DNA from: Borrelia puertoricensis
GTDB taxonomy: Bacteria; Spirochaetota; Spirochaetia; Borreliales; Borreliaceae
Direction: 5' to 3'
NCBI RefSeq assembly: GCF_023035875.1
Contig: NZ_CP075379.1
Coordinates: forward strand, 744,001-808,000
Length of the DNA: 64,000 bases
Position numbers and translations under genes: made by a program. Of this stretch, positions 27,129-36,513 are shown in pieces (positions within the stretch are counted from its first letter, which is position 1; every line of letters starts with the position of its first letter). Below the pieces are notes generated by a model. It had not been told where the DNA came from. It ran no database searches and worked only from the letters and a program-made list of their open reading frames with translations.

Positions 27129-28472
27129 ATGCATAGACTTGGGAATAAGAATTTAGATTTTAAAATAGAAAATTTAGGAGAATGTAAACAAGATAATCCT
27201 TTAATTAATTTTTATGCTGCTGAGAGTCATATTCATTGTACTGGTGAGGCTAATAAGATTAGATTTAATGTTTATAAAAATGACGAGGCTTGGGAGCAAT
27301 ATGAGAATATTTTTTTAGAAAAAGCCGGCCCTAGACATAAAATTTATTTTATTCCAAAGCATGTTAGAGCGGCAATTACTACTTGTGGAGGTCTTTGTCC
27401 AGGTTTTAATGATGTTATTCGTTCAATTGTTAGAACTTTATGGAAAGTATATGGCGTGCATAATATTTATGGAGTTAAATTCGGATATCAGGGACTTTTG
27501 CCAGACTCTAATTTAAGTTTTGTTGAGCTAAATCCTGATGTAGTAGATGATATTAATCAACTTGGTGGTACAATACTTGGTTCATCAAGAGGAGGAATTA
27601 AACCTGTTGAAATAGTTGATACTTTGGAGAGAATGGGCATTAATATGCTCTTTAATATTGGTGGAGATGGGACACAAAAAGGTTCTATTCTAATTTCTGA
27701 GGAAATAGAGAGGAGAAATTTGAAAATAGCTGTTGTAGGTATTCCAAAGACAATAGATAATGATTTTATGTTTGTTCAAAAATCTTTTGGATTTGAAACA
27801 GCTGTGGAGCAATCAGTTGCTGCAGTTGCTGGTGCTCATTTTGAGGCAAATAGTGCTTATAATGGAATTGGTCTTGTTAAAGTGATGGGTAGAGATTCTG
27901 GATTTATTGCTGCTCATACGGCTTTATCTTCTAATGATGTTAATTTTTGTTTGATTCCAGAACTAGATTTTGATATTGAAGGGCCTAATGGGCTTCTTGC
28001 ACATCTTGAAAGACGACTTTTGGCAAAAGAGAATTTGGATGAAATGCCCCATGCAGTAATATTAATAGCAGAGGGTGCAGGACAAAAGTATTTTGATCCT
28101 AGTAGTCGTAAAAAAGACGATTCTGGTAACTTGCTTTATGAAGATATTGGACTTTATATTAAAGATAAGATTAATACGTATTTTAAATCCAAAAATATTT
28201 CAATTAATCTTAAATATATTGATCCTAGTTATCTTGTGAGAAGTTCTCCAGCTAATGCTAGTGATTCTCTTTATTGTGCTCGTCTTGGTTCCAATGCTGT
28301 TCATGCTGCTATGGCAGGTAAGACAAAATTATTAATTAGCTTGTGGAGTACAAAATTTGTGCATATTCCAATAAAAATGGCAGTAATTGCCAGAAATAAA
28401 GTCAATATAAATGGTTCTTTCTGGAGGGATGTTCTTGCAAGTACTGGACAGCCATTTAGTATGAAGAACTAA
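27129..28472 (+). CDS. pfk: 6-phosphofructokinase (long group, trypanosomatid/plant-like)
   Basis: Phosphorylates fructose 6-phosphate in glycolysis. Motifs are TTCGGLCPGFNDVIRSIV, FGYQGL, NIGGDGTQKGS and GIPKTIDNDF, then GRDSGFIAAHTAL and AEGAGQKYF. I chose ATG 27129 because GGAGGGG lies eight bases upstream; the ATG at 27111 is inside the leader. Gly181 after GGD is the residue of ATP-using enzymes, whereas Lys207 in PKTIDND is seen in PPi-using enzymes. The same combination is known in trypanosome ATP-dependent PFK. Phosphoglucose isomerase lies nearby at 31315. Confidence 0.93.
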   Translation: MHRLGNKNLDFKIENLGECKQDNPLINFYAAESHIHCTGEANKIRFNVYKNDEAWEQYENIFLEKAGPRHKIYFIPKHVRAAITTCGGLCPGFNDVIRSIVRTLWKVYGVHNIYGVKFGYQGLLPDSNLSFVELNPDVVDDINQLGGTILGSSRGGIKPVEIVDTLERMGINMLFNIGGDGTQKGSILISEEIERRNLKIAVVGIPKTIDNDFMFVQKSFGFETAVEQSVAAVAGAHFEANSAYNGIGLVKVMGRDSGFIAAHTALSSNDVNFCLIPELDFDIEGPNGLLAHLERRLLAKENLDEMPHAVILIAEGAGQKYFDPSSRKKDDSGNLLYEDIGLYIKDKINTYFKSKNISINLKYIDPSYLVRSSPANASDSLYCARLGSNAVHAAMAGKTKLLISLWSTKFVHIPIKMAVIARNKVNINGSFWRDVLASTGQPFSMKN

Positions 28473-28502
28473 AAATAAAAGTATTAAAGTGTTCTTTTAT
28501 TT
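28473..28502 (+). terminator. Possible weak hairpin between convergent pfk and cdr
   Basis: AAATAAAAG at 28473-28481 can pair with CTTTTATTT at 28494-28502. The stem is mostly A-T and overlaps the cdr stop codon, so termination efficiency is doubtful. Confidence 0.3.
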
Positions 28503-29832
28503 ATTTTGCTGCATTGCCTGCAACATTTAATGCATCCCAAGTTTTTGAGAATGGTGGAGAATATGCAAAATCCATCATTCCAATTTCATTTGTTGTAAGT
28601 TTTGAATATATCGCTAAGGATAATGCATGCATTCTTATTGCAGCTCCATTTTTGCCAATTGTTTGTGCCCCAATGATTTCTTTTGTTCCTTCATTATATA
28701 TCAGTTTAATATACAAATCTTCTTGGTTTGGGTAATAGTTTGTATGGTTTTTATCTTTTATAAATACTGTTTTATATTTAATTCCAAGCTTTAAAGCAGT
28801 TTCTTCTGTAAGACCAGATCTGGCTGCTTCAAGAGATAAGACTTTAATTGATGCAGATCCTAGTGTTCCTTTAAAAGCAACGTGTTTGCCCGCTAGATTT
28901 TCACCAATTACTTTTCCTAATTTGTTGGCTGTTGTTGCAAGGGGGATATAATCATTTTTTTTACTTACAAGATTATAAATTGTGGCGCAGTCCCCTGCAG
29001 AAAAAACGTTTTTTACGCTGGTTTCTCCATATTCGTTGACAATGATTGCACCATTTTTTAGGGTCTCAAGTTGACCTTCTAAAAATTCAGTAGCAGGTTT
29101 GCTCCCGGTGGCAAGAATTACAAGATCCGCCTTATATTCGGATTTGTTTGTAATGATTCCTTCAACTTTTTCTTTTCCTATTAAGCTTTTTGCAAATTCA
29201 TCTGTGTGGAGTAGAATATTGTTTTTTATTAATTCTTCTTCCATTATATTAGTAATTTCTTTGTCAAACGATTCGGTTAGTATTCGTTTATCTAGTTGAA
29301 TTATTCTTACATTTTTTTCTAAAGCTTTAGCAGCTTCTACCATTTCAATTCCAATATATCCAGCTCCAATTATTACTATATCTTTTATGTCTTTCTTCTT
29401 AAAAATTTCTCTTATTTCTTTTCCATCTTGCATGTTTTTTAGAGTATAAAAATTAGTTAGTTGGATATTGCTAATTGGTGGGATGATAGGATTGCTTCCA
29501 GTTGCAATCATTAATTTATCATAAGTATCATTGAATATCTGTTTTGTTTTAAGGTTTTTTACTTGAAGGGTATTATTTTTGATATTTACTCTCGTAACTT
29601 CATGTTCAGTGAATACTGATATTCCATTTTGTTCAAATTCATAAGGTGTTCTAGCTATCATGTTGTTTGGTTCATCAAAGAATCCCCCAATGAAATATGG
29701 TAATCCACAAGCTCCAAAAGATGTAATATTTGTTTTCTCATAAATGGTGATGTTTAATTCTTTATTTGTTCGTTTTGCTTTTGCAGCAGCACTAGTTCCT
29801 GCAGCAGTTCCCCCAATAATTATTATTTTCAT
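28501..29832 (-). CDS. cdr: Coenzyme A disulfide reductase / NADH oxidase family flavoprotein
   Basis: Reduces CoA disulfide with NAD(P)H and protects against oxidative stress; CoA replaces glutathione in Borrelia. FAD binding is shown by IIIGGTAAGTSAAAKAKR and later FSAGDCATI. The single redox cysteine is in SFGACGLPYFIGG. The NAD(P)H fold starts at VIIGAGYIGIEMVEAAKAL. The C-terminal dimerisation domain is present. An AAGGAA site precedes the ATG. It is nine bases downstream of the carrier gene at 29842 and ends the minus-strand operon. Confidence 0.94.
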   Translation of the reverse strand: MKIIIIGGTAAGTSAAAKAKRTNKELNITIYEKTNITSFGACGLPYFIGGFFDEPNNMIARTPYEFEQNGISVFTEHEVTRVNIKNNTLQVKNLKTKQIFNDTYDKLMIATGSNPIIPPISNIQLTNFYTLKNMQDGKEIREIFKKKDIKDIVIIGAGYIGIEMVEAAKALEKNVRIIQLDKRILTESFDKEITNIMEEELIKNNILLHTDEFAKSLIGKEKVEGIITNKSEYKADLVILATGSKPATEFLEGQLETLKNGAIIVNEYGETSVKNVFSAGDCATIYNLVSKKNDYIPLATTANKLGKVIGENLAGKHVAFKGTLGSASIKVLSLEAARSGLTEETALKLGIKYKTVFIKDKNHTNYYPNQEDLYIKLIYNEGTKEIIGAQTIGKNGAAIRMHALSLAIYSKLTTNEIGMMDFAYSPPFSKTWDALNVAGNAAK

Positions 29833-29841
29833 AAAAATTCC

Positions 29842-31230
29842 TTATTTTTCTATTTCATTTTGATTATTATAAATATTTCTGTCTAATTGGTTAAGGTTTT
29901 TGGCTGTTATTATTCCTGCAACCATTGAACCGCTGACATTGACAGATGTTCTACCCATGTCAATTAAAGGTTCAATAGATATTATAAGTCCAACAAGTTT
30001 AACGGGTAGGTTCATTGATGAGAGAACCATTAAAGAAGCTATTGTTGCGCCTCCTCCAGCTCCGGCTGCTCCAAATGAGGTTATTATTATTATTCCTATA
30101 AGTTGAAGTAGGAATAAAGGATCTGTTGGGTTTATTCCTTGAGTAGGAGCAATCATTATTGCTAACATTGCAGGATGGAGTGCTGCACAACCATTTTGTC
30201 CAATAGACACTCCAAATGCACTTGCAAGATTTGCAGTTCCCTCACTGACCCCTAATTGTTTAGTTTGTACTTCTACATTAACAGGTATTGTTGCTGCGCT
30301 AGAACGAGATATGAATGCAAATGTCAAAACCGGCCATGCTTTTTTAATGAAGATAATTGGGTTTAGCCTATTAAGTGCAATTAGTGTCATGTGCATTAAA
30401 ATTGTAATGCCAATGGCAATATAGGAAGCAAGTGCAAATTTTCCAAGTTTCATTATACTTGAAATATCACTTGTTGCTGATATTTTTGTAATCATTGCTA
30501 ATATGGCATAAGGTGTTGATTTTAAAATTAAAATTATCATTCCAGAGGTCAAATCTTGTGCTGTGGATATTATTTGTTTAAAAAATTCTATTGATTCTGG
30601 TTTTTTTTTGGCAACTTTAAGGGCAACAATTCCTACTAAGGCAGCAAATATTACTATTCCAATTGTTGAGTTTGATCTTGTTCCTGCCATATCTGCAAAT
30701 ATATTTTCAGGGATCAGTTCTGATAATTTTTGTGTAATTGGGGTTTTTTGTAGGCGTTCAAGACCCTGATTTAATTTTTTTCCTTGTGTAATTTCATCTA
30801 CTCCAGATTGAAGTCCTTCTGCTGTTAGATTAAAGAAGAGAGAGGTACCAATTCCAATTATTGCAGCAATTCCTGCTGTAAATATAAGCATAAGTATTAC
30901 GGATAAGCTCATTTTCCAAATATCTTGGCTATTTGTTAGTTTTACTATTGCAGATATTATTGAAACAAGTATAAGTGGTATTATCATCATTTTAATGAGT
31001 CTTATATATCCTGTGCCTAAGATATTAATCCACTCAATAGTTTCTTTTAGTATTATTGATTCTGATTCATAACAATGTTTCATAGTTATACCAAAGGCTA
31101 TTCCTAATCCTAAGGCTACTAGTAATCTTTTTGTAAATGAGATGTGTTTTTTGTGTAGGAAATATAGAAGTCCTATTAATGTAAGCATGATTGTGATATT
31201 TAATAGTATATATATTATTGTTGTGTTCAT
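29842..31230 (-). CDS. Dicarboxylate/amino acid:cation symporter, resembling TcyP-type cystine carriers
   Basis: A DAACS-family secondary carrier with about eight membrane helices and the family's re-entrant serine-rich loop, FISRSSAATIPVNVEVQTKQ. The B. burgdorferi homologue is usually named gltP. However, the opening LYFLHKKHISFTKR and the SIGQNGCAALHPAMLAIMIA segment remind me more of TcyP, the L-cystine importer of Gram-positive bacteria, than of GltP. Its partner is CoA-disulfide reductase nine bases downstream, which would fit cystine uptake and thiol metabolism. Substrate is therefore uncertain. GAGG lies upstream of the ATG. Confidence 0.85.
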   Translation of the reverse strand: MNTTIIYILLNITIMLTLIGLLYFLHKKHISFTKRLLVALGLGIAFGITMKHCYESESIILKETIEWINILGTGYIRLIKMMIIPLILVSIISAIVKLTNSQDIWKMSLSVILMLIFTAGIAAIIGIGTSLFFNLTAEGLQSGVDEITQGKKLNQGLERLQKTPITQKLSELIPENIFADMAGTRSNSTIGIVIFAALVGIVALKVAKKKPESIEFFKQIISTAQDLTSGMIILILKSTPYAILAMITKISATSDISSIMKLGKFALASYIAIGITILMHMTLIALNRLNPIIFIKKAWPVLTFAFISRSSAATIPVNVEVQTKQLGVSEGTANLASAFGVSIGQNGCAALHPAMLAIMIAPTQGINPTDPLFLLQLIGIIIITSFGAAGAGGGATIASLMVLSSMNLPVKLVGLIISIEPLIDMGRTSVNVSGSMVAGIITAKNLNQLDRNIYNNQNEIEK

Positions 31231-31314
31231 TCTTTTTGCCTCTTATTTATAAATCTTAATGTAATGAGCATGATTTTAATCATAAATTCTTGAATTAGCT
31301 TTGTTACTTTTTTA

Positions 31315-32892
31315 TTATTGAAGTAGTCTATCATAAGATTTTATTATTTCATCTTTTAAGTTATTGTCCTTTAAAATCTTAGTTGCAATTATTTTTCCAA
31401 GTTGAACTCCTTCTTGGTCGAATGAATTTATATTGAGTAAAAATCCTTCAAACATTACCTTGTTTTCGTAATGAGATAGTATTGCACCTACTGTGTAAGG
31501 TGTAAGTTCTTTTGAATATATTAATGCAGCAGGTCTCTCGCCTTCAAAGTTTTTATTTTTGTTTGTATCTTCTTTGCCATAACAGAATGCAATTATTTGA
31601 GCTATTAGATTTGCTTTTAACTTATCATTGTTTGATGTTCCCTCTAAGGTGTTATCCTGCTTTAGTTGAGATTCACTAAAACCTATTAGATCCATTGGAA
31701 CTATATCTGTTCCTTGATGAAGCATTTGAAAGAATGAATGTTGAACGTCCGTTCCAATTCCTCCCCAAATCATTCTTACTGTTTTATAATCAATTTTTTC
31801 TCCAAATCTGTTTACACTTTTTCCATTACTTTCCATTTCAAGTTGCTGCAGATGAAGATAAAAGTTTTCCATTGCTTTTGAATATGCAATAATGCAGTTG
31901 CTACTATAGTTAAGAATATTACTCTCATATACACTAATTAGTGCTGATAAGAGAGGCGCATTTTCTCTTACGTTTTTATTTAATGCTTTTTTATCAACCT
32001 CATAAGCTCCTTTTAATATTTCTTTTGTAACGTTTTCTGTGAAGCAAAGAGTAATTAAGGTAACTCCAACAGCTGATGTTGGTGAAAATCTTCCACCAAT
32101 TGAATCGTGCATAAAGAAATATTCAAGATATCCCTGTTCAAGTGCTAGCATACTTCCCTTTGATGTAATGATTATGATTTGTTTTTGGTATTCTTTGATA
32201 CCATTATTTTTTAATTTTTTAATTAAAAATTGCATATTAGCTGCTGTCTCTAGTGTGTTTCCGCTTTTTGATACTATAATAAATAAGGTTTCTTGAAGGT
32301 TTATTTCACTTAATACTTCTTCTGTTTCATCTGGATCAATATTTGAAATAAAATAGGCTTTCATCAGGTGTAAATTTTTCTGTTTAGCGTAATTTTTGAT
32401 CGCAGTATATAGTGCTTTTGGACCAAGACTTGAACCACCAATTCCGATTTGTACCACATTTTTAAAGACTTTTCCACTTATGCTCTTAATCGATCCATTT
32501 TGAACTTGTTTTGCAAATTCAAAAATTCTTTTAAGTTCTCTTTCAAAAAATTCCCTCATATTTTCATTATTCTCTATGACTTCTGTTCCAAGTTGCCCTC
32601 TTGTTAAATGGTGCAGAACTTTTCTATTTTCACTGATGTTAATATGTTTTCCATCGAGGATTTCTTTATATTTTTCTATTAGATTTGCTTCATCGCTTAA
32701 ATTTTGAAATATGTTTAAGTGAGTTTCGTTAATTTGTTTTGTAGCATAGTTATAATGTACTTGATATCCTTCTATTTTGATGTCATATTTTTTTATTCTA
32801 TCTTCACTTAGATTCTTTTTTAGTTCTTCGGGATTAGTTTGTCTTAATTCTTGAAACTTTTTAAGTTTATTAAGGTTAATATACTTAAGCAT
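31315..32892 (-). CDS. pgi: Glucose-6-phosphate isomerase
   Basis: Interconverts glucose 6-phosphate and fructose 6-phosphate. Both sugar-phosphate-binding regions are seen: VVQIGIGGSSLGPKALYTAI and LFIIVSKSGNTLETAANMQF. GRFSPTSAVGV lies near the middle. The C-terminal half has QGTDIVPMDLIGF and GVQLGKIIATKIL, with the active-site Lys region. Length 525 is typical of the long bacterial and eukaryotic form. A strong AGAGGAGG ribosome site precedes the ATG. It lies downstream of pbp1a and parB-like genes on the same strand. Confidence 0.96.
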   Translation of the reverse strand: MLKYINLNKLKKFQELRQTNPEELKKNLSEDRIKKYDIKIEGYQVHYNYATKQINETHLNIFQNLSDEANLIEKYKEILDGKHINISENRKVLHHLTRGQLGTEVIENNENMREFFERELKRIFEFAKQVQNGSIKSISGKVFKNVVQIGIGGSSLGPKALYTAIKNYAKQKNLHLMKAYFISNIDPDETEEVLSEINLQETLFIIVSKSGNTLETAANMQFLIKKLKNNGIKEYQKQIIIITSKGSMLALEQGYLEYFFMHDSIGGRFSPTSAVGVTLITLCFTENVTKEILKGAYEVDKKALNKNVRENAPLLSALISVYESNILNYSSNCIIAYSKAMENFYLHLQQLEMESNGKSVNRFGEKIDYKTVRMIWGGIGTDVQHSFFQMLHQGTDIVPMDLIGFSESQLKQDNTLEGTSNNDKLKANLIAQIIAFCYGKEDTNKNKNFEGERPAALIYSKELTPYTVGAILSHYENKVMFEGFLLNINSFDQEGVQLGKIIATKILKDNNLKDEIIKSYDRLLQ

Positions 32893-32920
32893 AAAGCCTC
32901 CTCTAATAGTTCTTATGTAT

Positions 32921-33325
32921 TTAAGTTTTGTTTTGTTTTTTTATTTTTAGTATTTTTTTTATTTTAAGTATTATAGATTTTAAAAACCTGATTATTATGT
33001 TTTTTTCTGAATAATGTTTTAATTGTTCTTCACCTGCATCCGATTCACTTTTTGTAAATGATTTTCTGGCATTATTCTCATCAAGTTCAATTTCAAGTAA
33101 AATTTTTTTATCTTCTGTGGGGATTACCTTAACATCGACTTCTTTATATCCAAGTTCTTTTAATACCTGATATCTTCTAAAACCTGCTACTAGATTTTTG
33201 TTTTTATCTATTATTATTGGGTAGATTAAACCATGTTTTTTGATGCTTTCTTTAAGAGTTGAAGTGTCTCCTATATTTTGTCTGATTCGTTTTTTTATTT
33301 TTATTTGTTCTAAATCTATTAACAT
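32921..33325 (-). CDS. Short ParB/Srx-domain protein without helix-turn-helix
   Basis: Residues 1-95 form a ParB N-terminal (CTP-binding) domain: LKESIKKHGLIYPIIIDKNK, then AGFRRYQVLKELGY (the box II G-x-R-R pattern), then VDVKVIPTEDKKILLEIELDE. Full ParB proteins have about 280 residues with a DNA-binding helix-turn-helix and dimer domain; this one has 134. After a short linker it ends in a basic amphipathic helix (RFLKSIILKIKKILKIKK) that could bind membrane. It is usually annotated Spo0J-like. It lies five bases after pbp1a. A role in plasmid or chromosome partition is unlikely without a DNA-binding domain. Confidence 0.82.
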   Translation of the reverse strand: MLIDLEQIKIKKRIRQNIGDTSTLKESIKKHGLIYPIIIDKNKNLVAGFRRYQVLKELGYKEVDVKVIPTEDKKILLEIELDENNARKSFTKSESDAGEEQLKHYSEKNIIIRFLKSIILKIKKILKIKKQNKT

Positions 33326-33330
33326 TTTTA

Positions 33331-36090
33331 TTAATCCAATTGAATATTTTCTCCATTTACATCTTTGTGTCCATTTTCGTCAATTTGTTCATTTTCATCA
33401 ATGAGAGAATTTGCTTTAATTTTTGTATCGTTTTCTTTGCCTTTTTTGTCTGTATTAGTATCGTCTATGTTAATATTGTCATCATTATCATCTGTACTTG
33501 TGTTGTTGATATTATCATCTAGATTTATATCTTGTATGTCATGATTCACATTTTCTTGATTATGTTCATTTTCTAAACTATTATCCAAGTTACTATTGTT
33601 AGTTTCATTGATATCATTTTCAAGTTCTGTTTTGTTTTCTATTTTATTTAATGGATTAAAGTCATCTATAAGATATTCAAATTCATTAACCTCAATGTTT
33701 AACTCATTATTGTCATCGATTTTATCGATTCCATAAACATTAAATTCCATTTTATTTAAAAATTCAGATTTATTTTCATAGTATTTTGACTTTTCAAATG
33801 GCTGAGTTCCTGCAATGAATATTTCATTTATTGTTGTTTCGTTAGGTATTCCTTCTGGTAATAGTCCTGTTTCTGATTGTACTTGTACATTAATTAAGCC
33901 TTTAGGTCTTATGAAAACTTTTCTAGGTAAATTTTTATGGTATTCTGCCATAAATTTTCCCCAACTAGGACCAGCAAGTCCTGTTCCTGTTCCAGCAGTT
34001 CCTAATGAATATCCCTTTTTATCAAAACCAATCCATAAAGCAGTTGTTATATAGGGTGAGTATCCTATTGCCCATCCATCAGCCCAGTTTTGAGTAGTTC
34101 CTGATTTTCCCGCAATATCAGATTTAAAGTCTTTAAGATTTGTATGTCTTTGATTTGCTAAGGTTCCATACTGAATTGTTGATTTCATCATATCTGTCAT
34201 AATATAGGCAGTTTGAGGAGATACTATTTGTGCATTAGCCCCTTTATTTTTAATTGCTGTTAGCGTTTCAGATTCTACATTTGCTACTACTTTTCCATTC
34301 CTATCTTCAATATATTTAATTCCATATGGTTCCACTTCTTTTCCATTGTTACCCAAAATTGCGAATGCTCTTGCCATTTGTATTGGAGATGTTGATATGA
34401 TACCTAGTGCAAGAGGATATACTTTAGGAAATGTTTTGTTTATTTCATTTTGATCTTTTATTCCTAATAATTTAGCAGAATATTTAATTGCATTTTCAAA
34501 TCCTAATGTATCGAGTATTCTAAGAGAGGGAATATTTAGTGATAAAGCTAATACTTTACGTGTTAATACATTGCCTCTCCATTTCCCTCCGTAGTTCTCA
34601 GGTGCATAGACTTCTCCTTCTTGATTGAAAAATGCTACTGGAGAGTCTGAAAACATTGTTGCAGCTGTGATTTTTTTAAGATCAATAGCTGCTGAAAAGT
34701 ATAATGCTTTAAATGCACTTCCAGGTTGTATTTTTGCTTGGGTTGCTCTATTAAATTCGCTTCCCTTTCTATATCCGCTTCCCCCAACCATTGCTTTTAT
34801 TGCTCCTGTTGTGGTATCTAGTGCTATGAATGCGCCTTCTGGTTGTACAATGAAGTTTGGATTTGTTTTATTGTTTATTGTGTATTCTCTTGTTGCTTTG
34901 TCTATTTTATCAATGCCTAATATTGCTGCGAAACTTGCAATTAAATCAATATTGTCTTCGTAAAATTTTCTTGTTCTTAGTTTTTTGTATTGTCTTCCAT
35001 TTACTCTAGTGCTTCTTATTCCAAACAGATCAGATATTGTATCAATTATGGGAACTATTTCTGAATTAATTACCAGAGTCTCAGATGATTTAGTAGAATT
35101 ATACATTTTTCTTGTTTTTATGATCATTTCTTGTGTAATTTCATCTGCATATTTTTGTGCATCAAGATCAAGTGTTGTGTATATTGAGTACCCGTCTTTG
35201 TATATGTTTGCTCCGGATGGAAGATGTTTAATTATTCTTTGCCTTATGTATTCTGAGAAATAAGGTGCATGATCTTCTTTATCAGAGATAGCCGATGTGT
35301 CTGCCATACGAGTCCAATCGTAGTTTGCCCAGTATTCATTAAACTCTCTCTCAGCTAGTTCAGTACTTATAATTCCATTAGATATTACTTGGTTCAATAC
35401 TGCCTTTTGTATTTTTTTAGCGAATTCTGGATTGTAAAATGGTGAATAGAGTTTTGCGTTTGGTAGTTGTATAATCATTAAAACCGCTTCTGCAGTGTTA
35501 ATATCTTTGACGCTTTTGTTGAAAAAGAATTTTGAGGCTGCTACTACTCCGTAATTTCCGTTTCCAAAATACACTTTATTTAAGTATTTTTCAAGTATTT
35601 CATATTTTGATAGTTTCTTTTCAAGTTGTATGGCCCACCAAATTTCATTTAGCTTTCTTAAGATTGATCGTTTTGCTTGATTGGTGTAAAGGAGTTTTGC
35701 CAGTTGTTGCGTTAAAGTACTTCCCCCTGAAAAGTATCTTCCAATAGCAATATTAAAAGCAGCTCTGAAGATTCCCATTAGTGAGAAGCCTCTGTGAAAG
35801 AAAAAACTGAGATCTTCGCGTATTAAAAGTGTACTTATTAAGTTATTAGGTATTTCTCTTAAAGAGAGTAATTCTCTATTCTCATCGGATATGAATTGTG
35901 TTATTATCCTGCCATTTGTATCAAAAAGTTTTGAGGGGATGGCAGGGTTTATATCCCCAAAATTTTTGTCTCTTTGAATGTTTACAGTCTCAACTATTGC
36001 AATTGATAGTAAGATAATAGAGAAACTAGTAGTAAAATATGTTAGATAGATGAGTAATTTAGCTTTTTTGCTAAAGTTAAGATTTTTCAA
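33331..36090 (-). CDS. pbp1A: Class A penicillin-binding protein 1A with an acidic C-terminal tail
   Basis: Bifunctional peptidoglycan synthase. After the membrane anchor (about residues 8-30) comes the glycosyltransferase domain with REDLSFFFHRGFSLMGIFRA and GGSTLTQQLAKLLYTNQ. The transpeptidase domain has KIQPGSAFKALYF (SxxK), SLNIPS (SxN) and GKSGTTQNWADGW (KTG type). The last 120 or so residues are Asn/Asp/Glu-rich and low in complexity. I chose the TTG at 36090 because GGAAGGA precedes it; a TTG at 36105 would lie within the ribosome site and five bases from a TATAAT at 36110-36115. Confidence 0.93.
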   Translation of the reverse strand: MKNLNFSKKAKLLIYLTYFTTSFSIILLSIAIVETVNIQRDKNFGDINPAIPSKLFDTNGRIITQFISDENRELLSLREIPNNLISTLLIREDLSFFFHRGFSLMGIFRAAFNIAIGRYFSGGSTLTQQLAKLLYTNQAKRSILRKLNEIWWAIQLEKKLSKYEILEKYLNKVYFGNGNYGVVAASKFFFNKSVKDINTAEAVLMIIQLPNAKLYSPFYNPEFAKKIQKAVLNQVISNGIISTELAEREFNEYWANYDWTRMADTSAISDKEDHAPYFSEYIRQRIIKHLPSGANIYKDGYSIYTTLDLDAQKYADEITQEMIIKTRKMYNSTKSSETLVINSEIVPIIDTISDLFGIRSTRVNGRQYKKLRTRKFYEDNIDLIASFAAILGIDKIDKATREYTINNKTNPNFIVQPEGAFIALDTTTGAIKAMVGGSGYRKGSEFNRATQAKIQPGSAFKALYFSAAIDLKKITAATMFSDSPVAFFNQEGEVYAPENYGGKWRGNVLTRKVLALSLNIPSLRILDTLGFENAIKYSAKLLGIKDQNEINKTFPKVYPLALGIISTSPIQMARAFAILGNNGKEVEPYGIKYIEDRNGKVVANVESETLTAIKNKGANAQIVSPQTAYIMTDMMKSTIQYGTLANQRHTNLKDFKSDIAGKSGTTQNWADGWAIGYSPYITTALWIGFDKKGYSLGTAGTGTGLAGPSWGKFMAEYHKNLPRKVFIRPKGLINVQVQSETGLLPEGIPNETTINEIFIAGTQPFEKSKYYENKSEFLNKMEFNVYGIDKIDDNNELNIEVNEFEYLIDDFNPLNKIENKTELENDINETNNSNLDNSLENEHNQENVNHDIQDINLDDNINNTSTDDNDDNINIDDTNTDKKGKENDTKIKANSLIDENEQIDENGHKDVNGENIQLD

Positions 36091-36105
36091 ATTACATCCT
36101 TCCAA

Positions 36106-36513
36106 TGTAATTATACTATAAATATGTTAGAATGAACATGTTTTTGTAAGTTGTTATTAATGTGAAATTATTGTTATAGTTCCTTTACATATATACTATG
36201 TGGATTCTTTAATGCAAATGAGAATATGGATTTAAAGTAAGTACAAGTAAGGGTTTCTCTTTTGTTAAGGCTTTTTTTTTGTTATTTTTGTTTATACAAT
36301 TGATTTTACATTTTGATTTTATTTGGAGTATTGGAGTATTAATGTGATTTTCTTAGATATGTTGAATAAGTTATTAACTATTGGTTGTATCTAATATTTT
36401 GGGATAAAATTATTTTAAAGTGTATGCATAACTTAAAATTTTTTGAATGTTATTACTTTAAAGTTCCTGAGTATCGATTTTAGCATGTTTTTTAGATTTT
36501 AAAGGAGAGGTTT
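36106..36513. other. 408-base divergent intergenic region between pbp1A and plzA
   Basis: No convincing gene. On the minus strand TATAAT at 36110-36115 is a probable pbp1A -10. On the plus strand TTGGTT (36381-36386), an 18-base spacer and TAAAAT (36405-36410) could drive plzA with a leader of about 100 bases. TATACT at 36192-36197 is another -10 candidate. A small inverted repeat (ATGTT and AACAT separated by six bases, near 36124) and a direct repeat GGAGTATT at about 36325-36340 have no known role. Confidence 0.4.
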
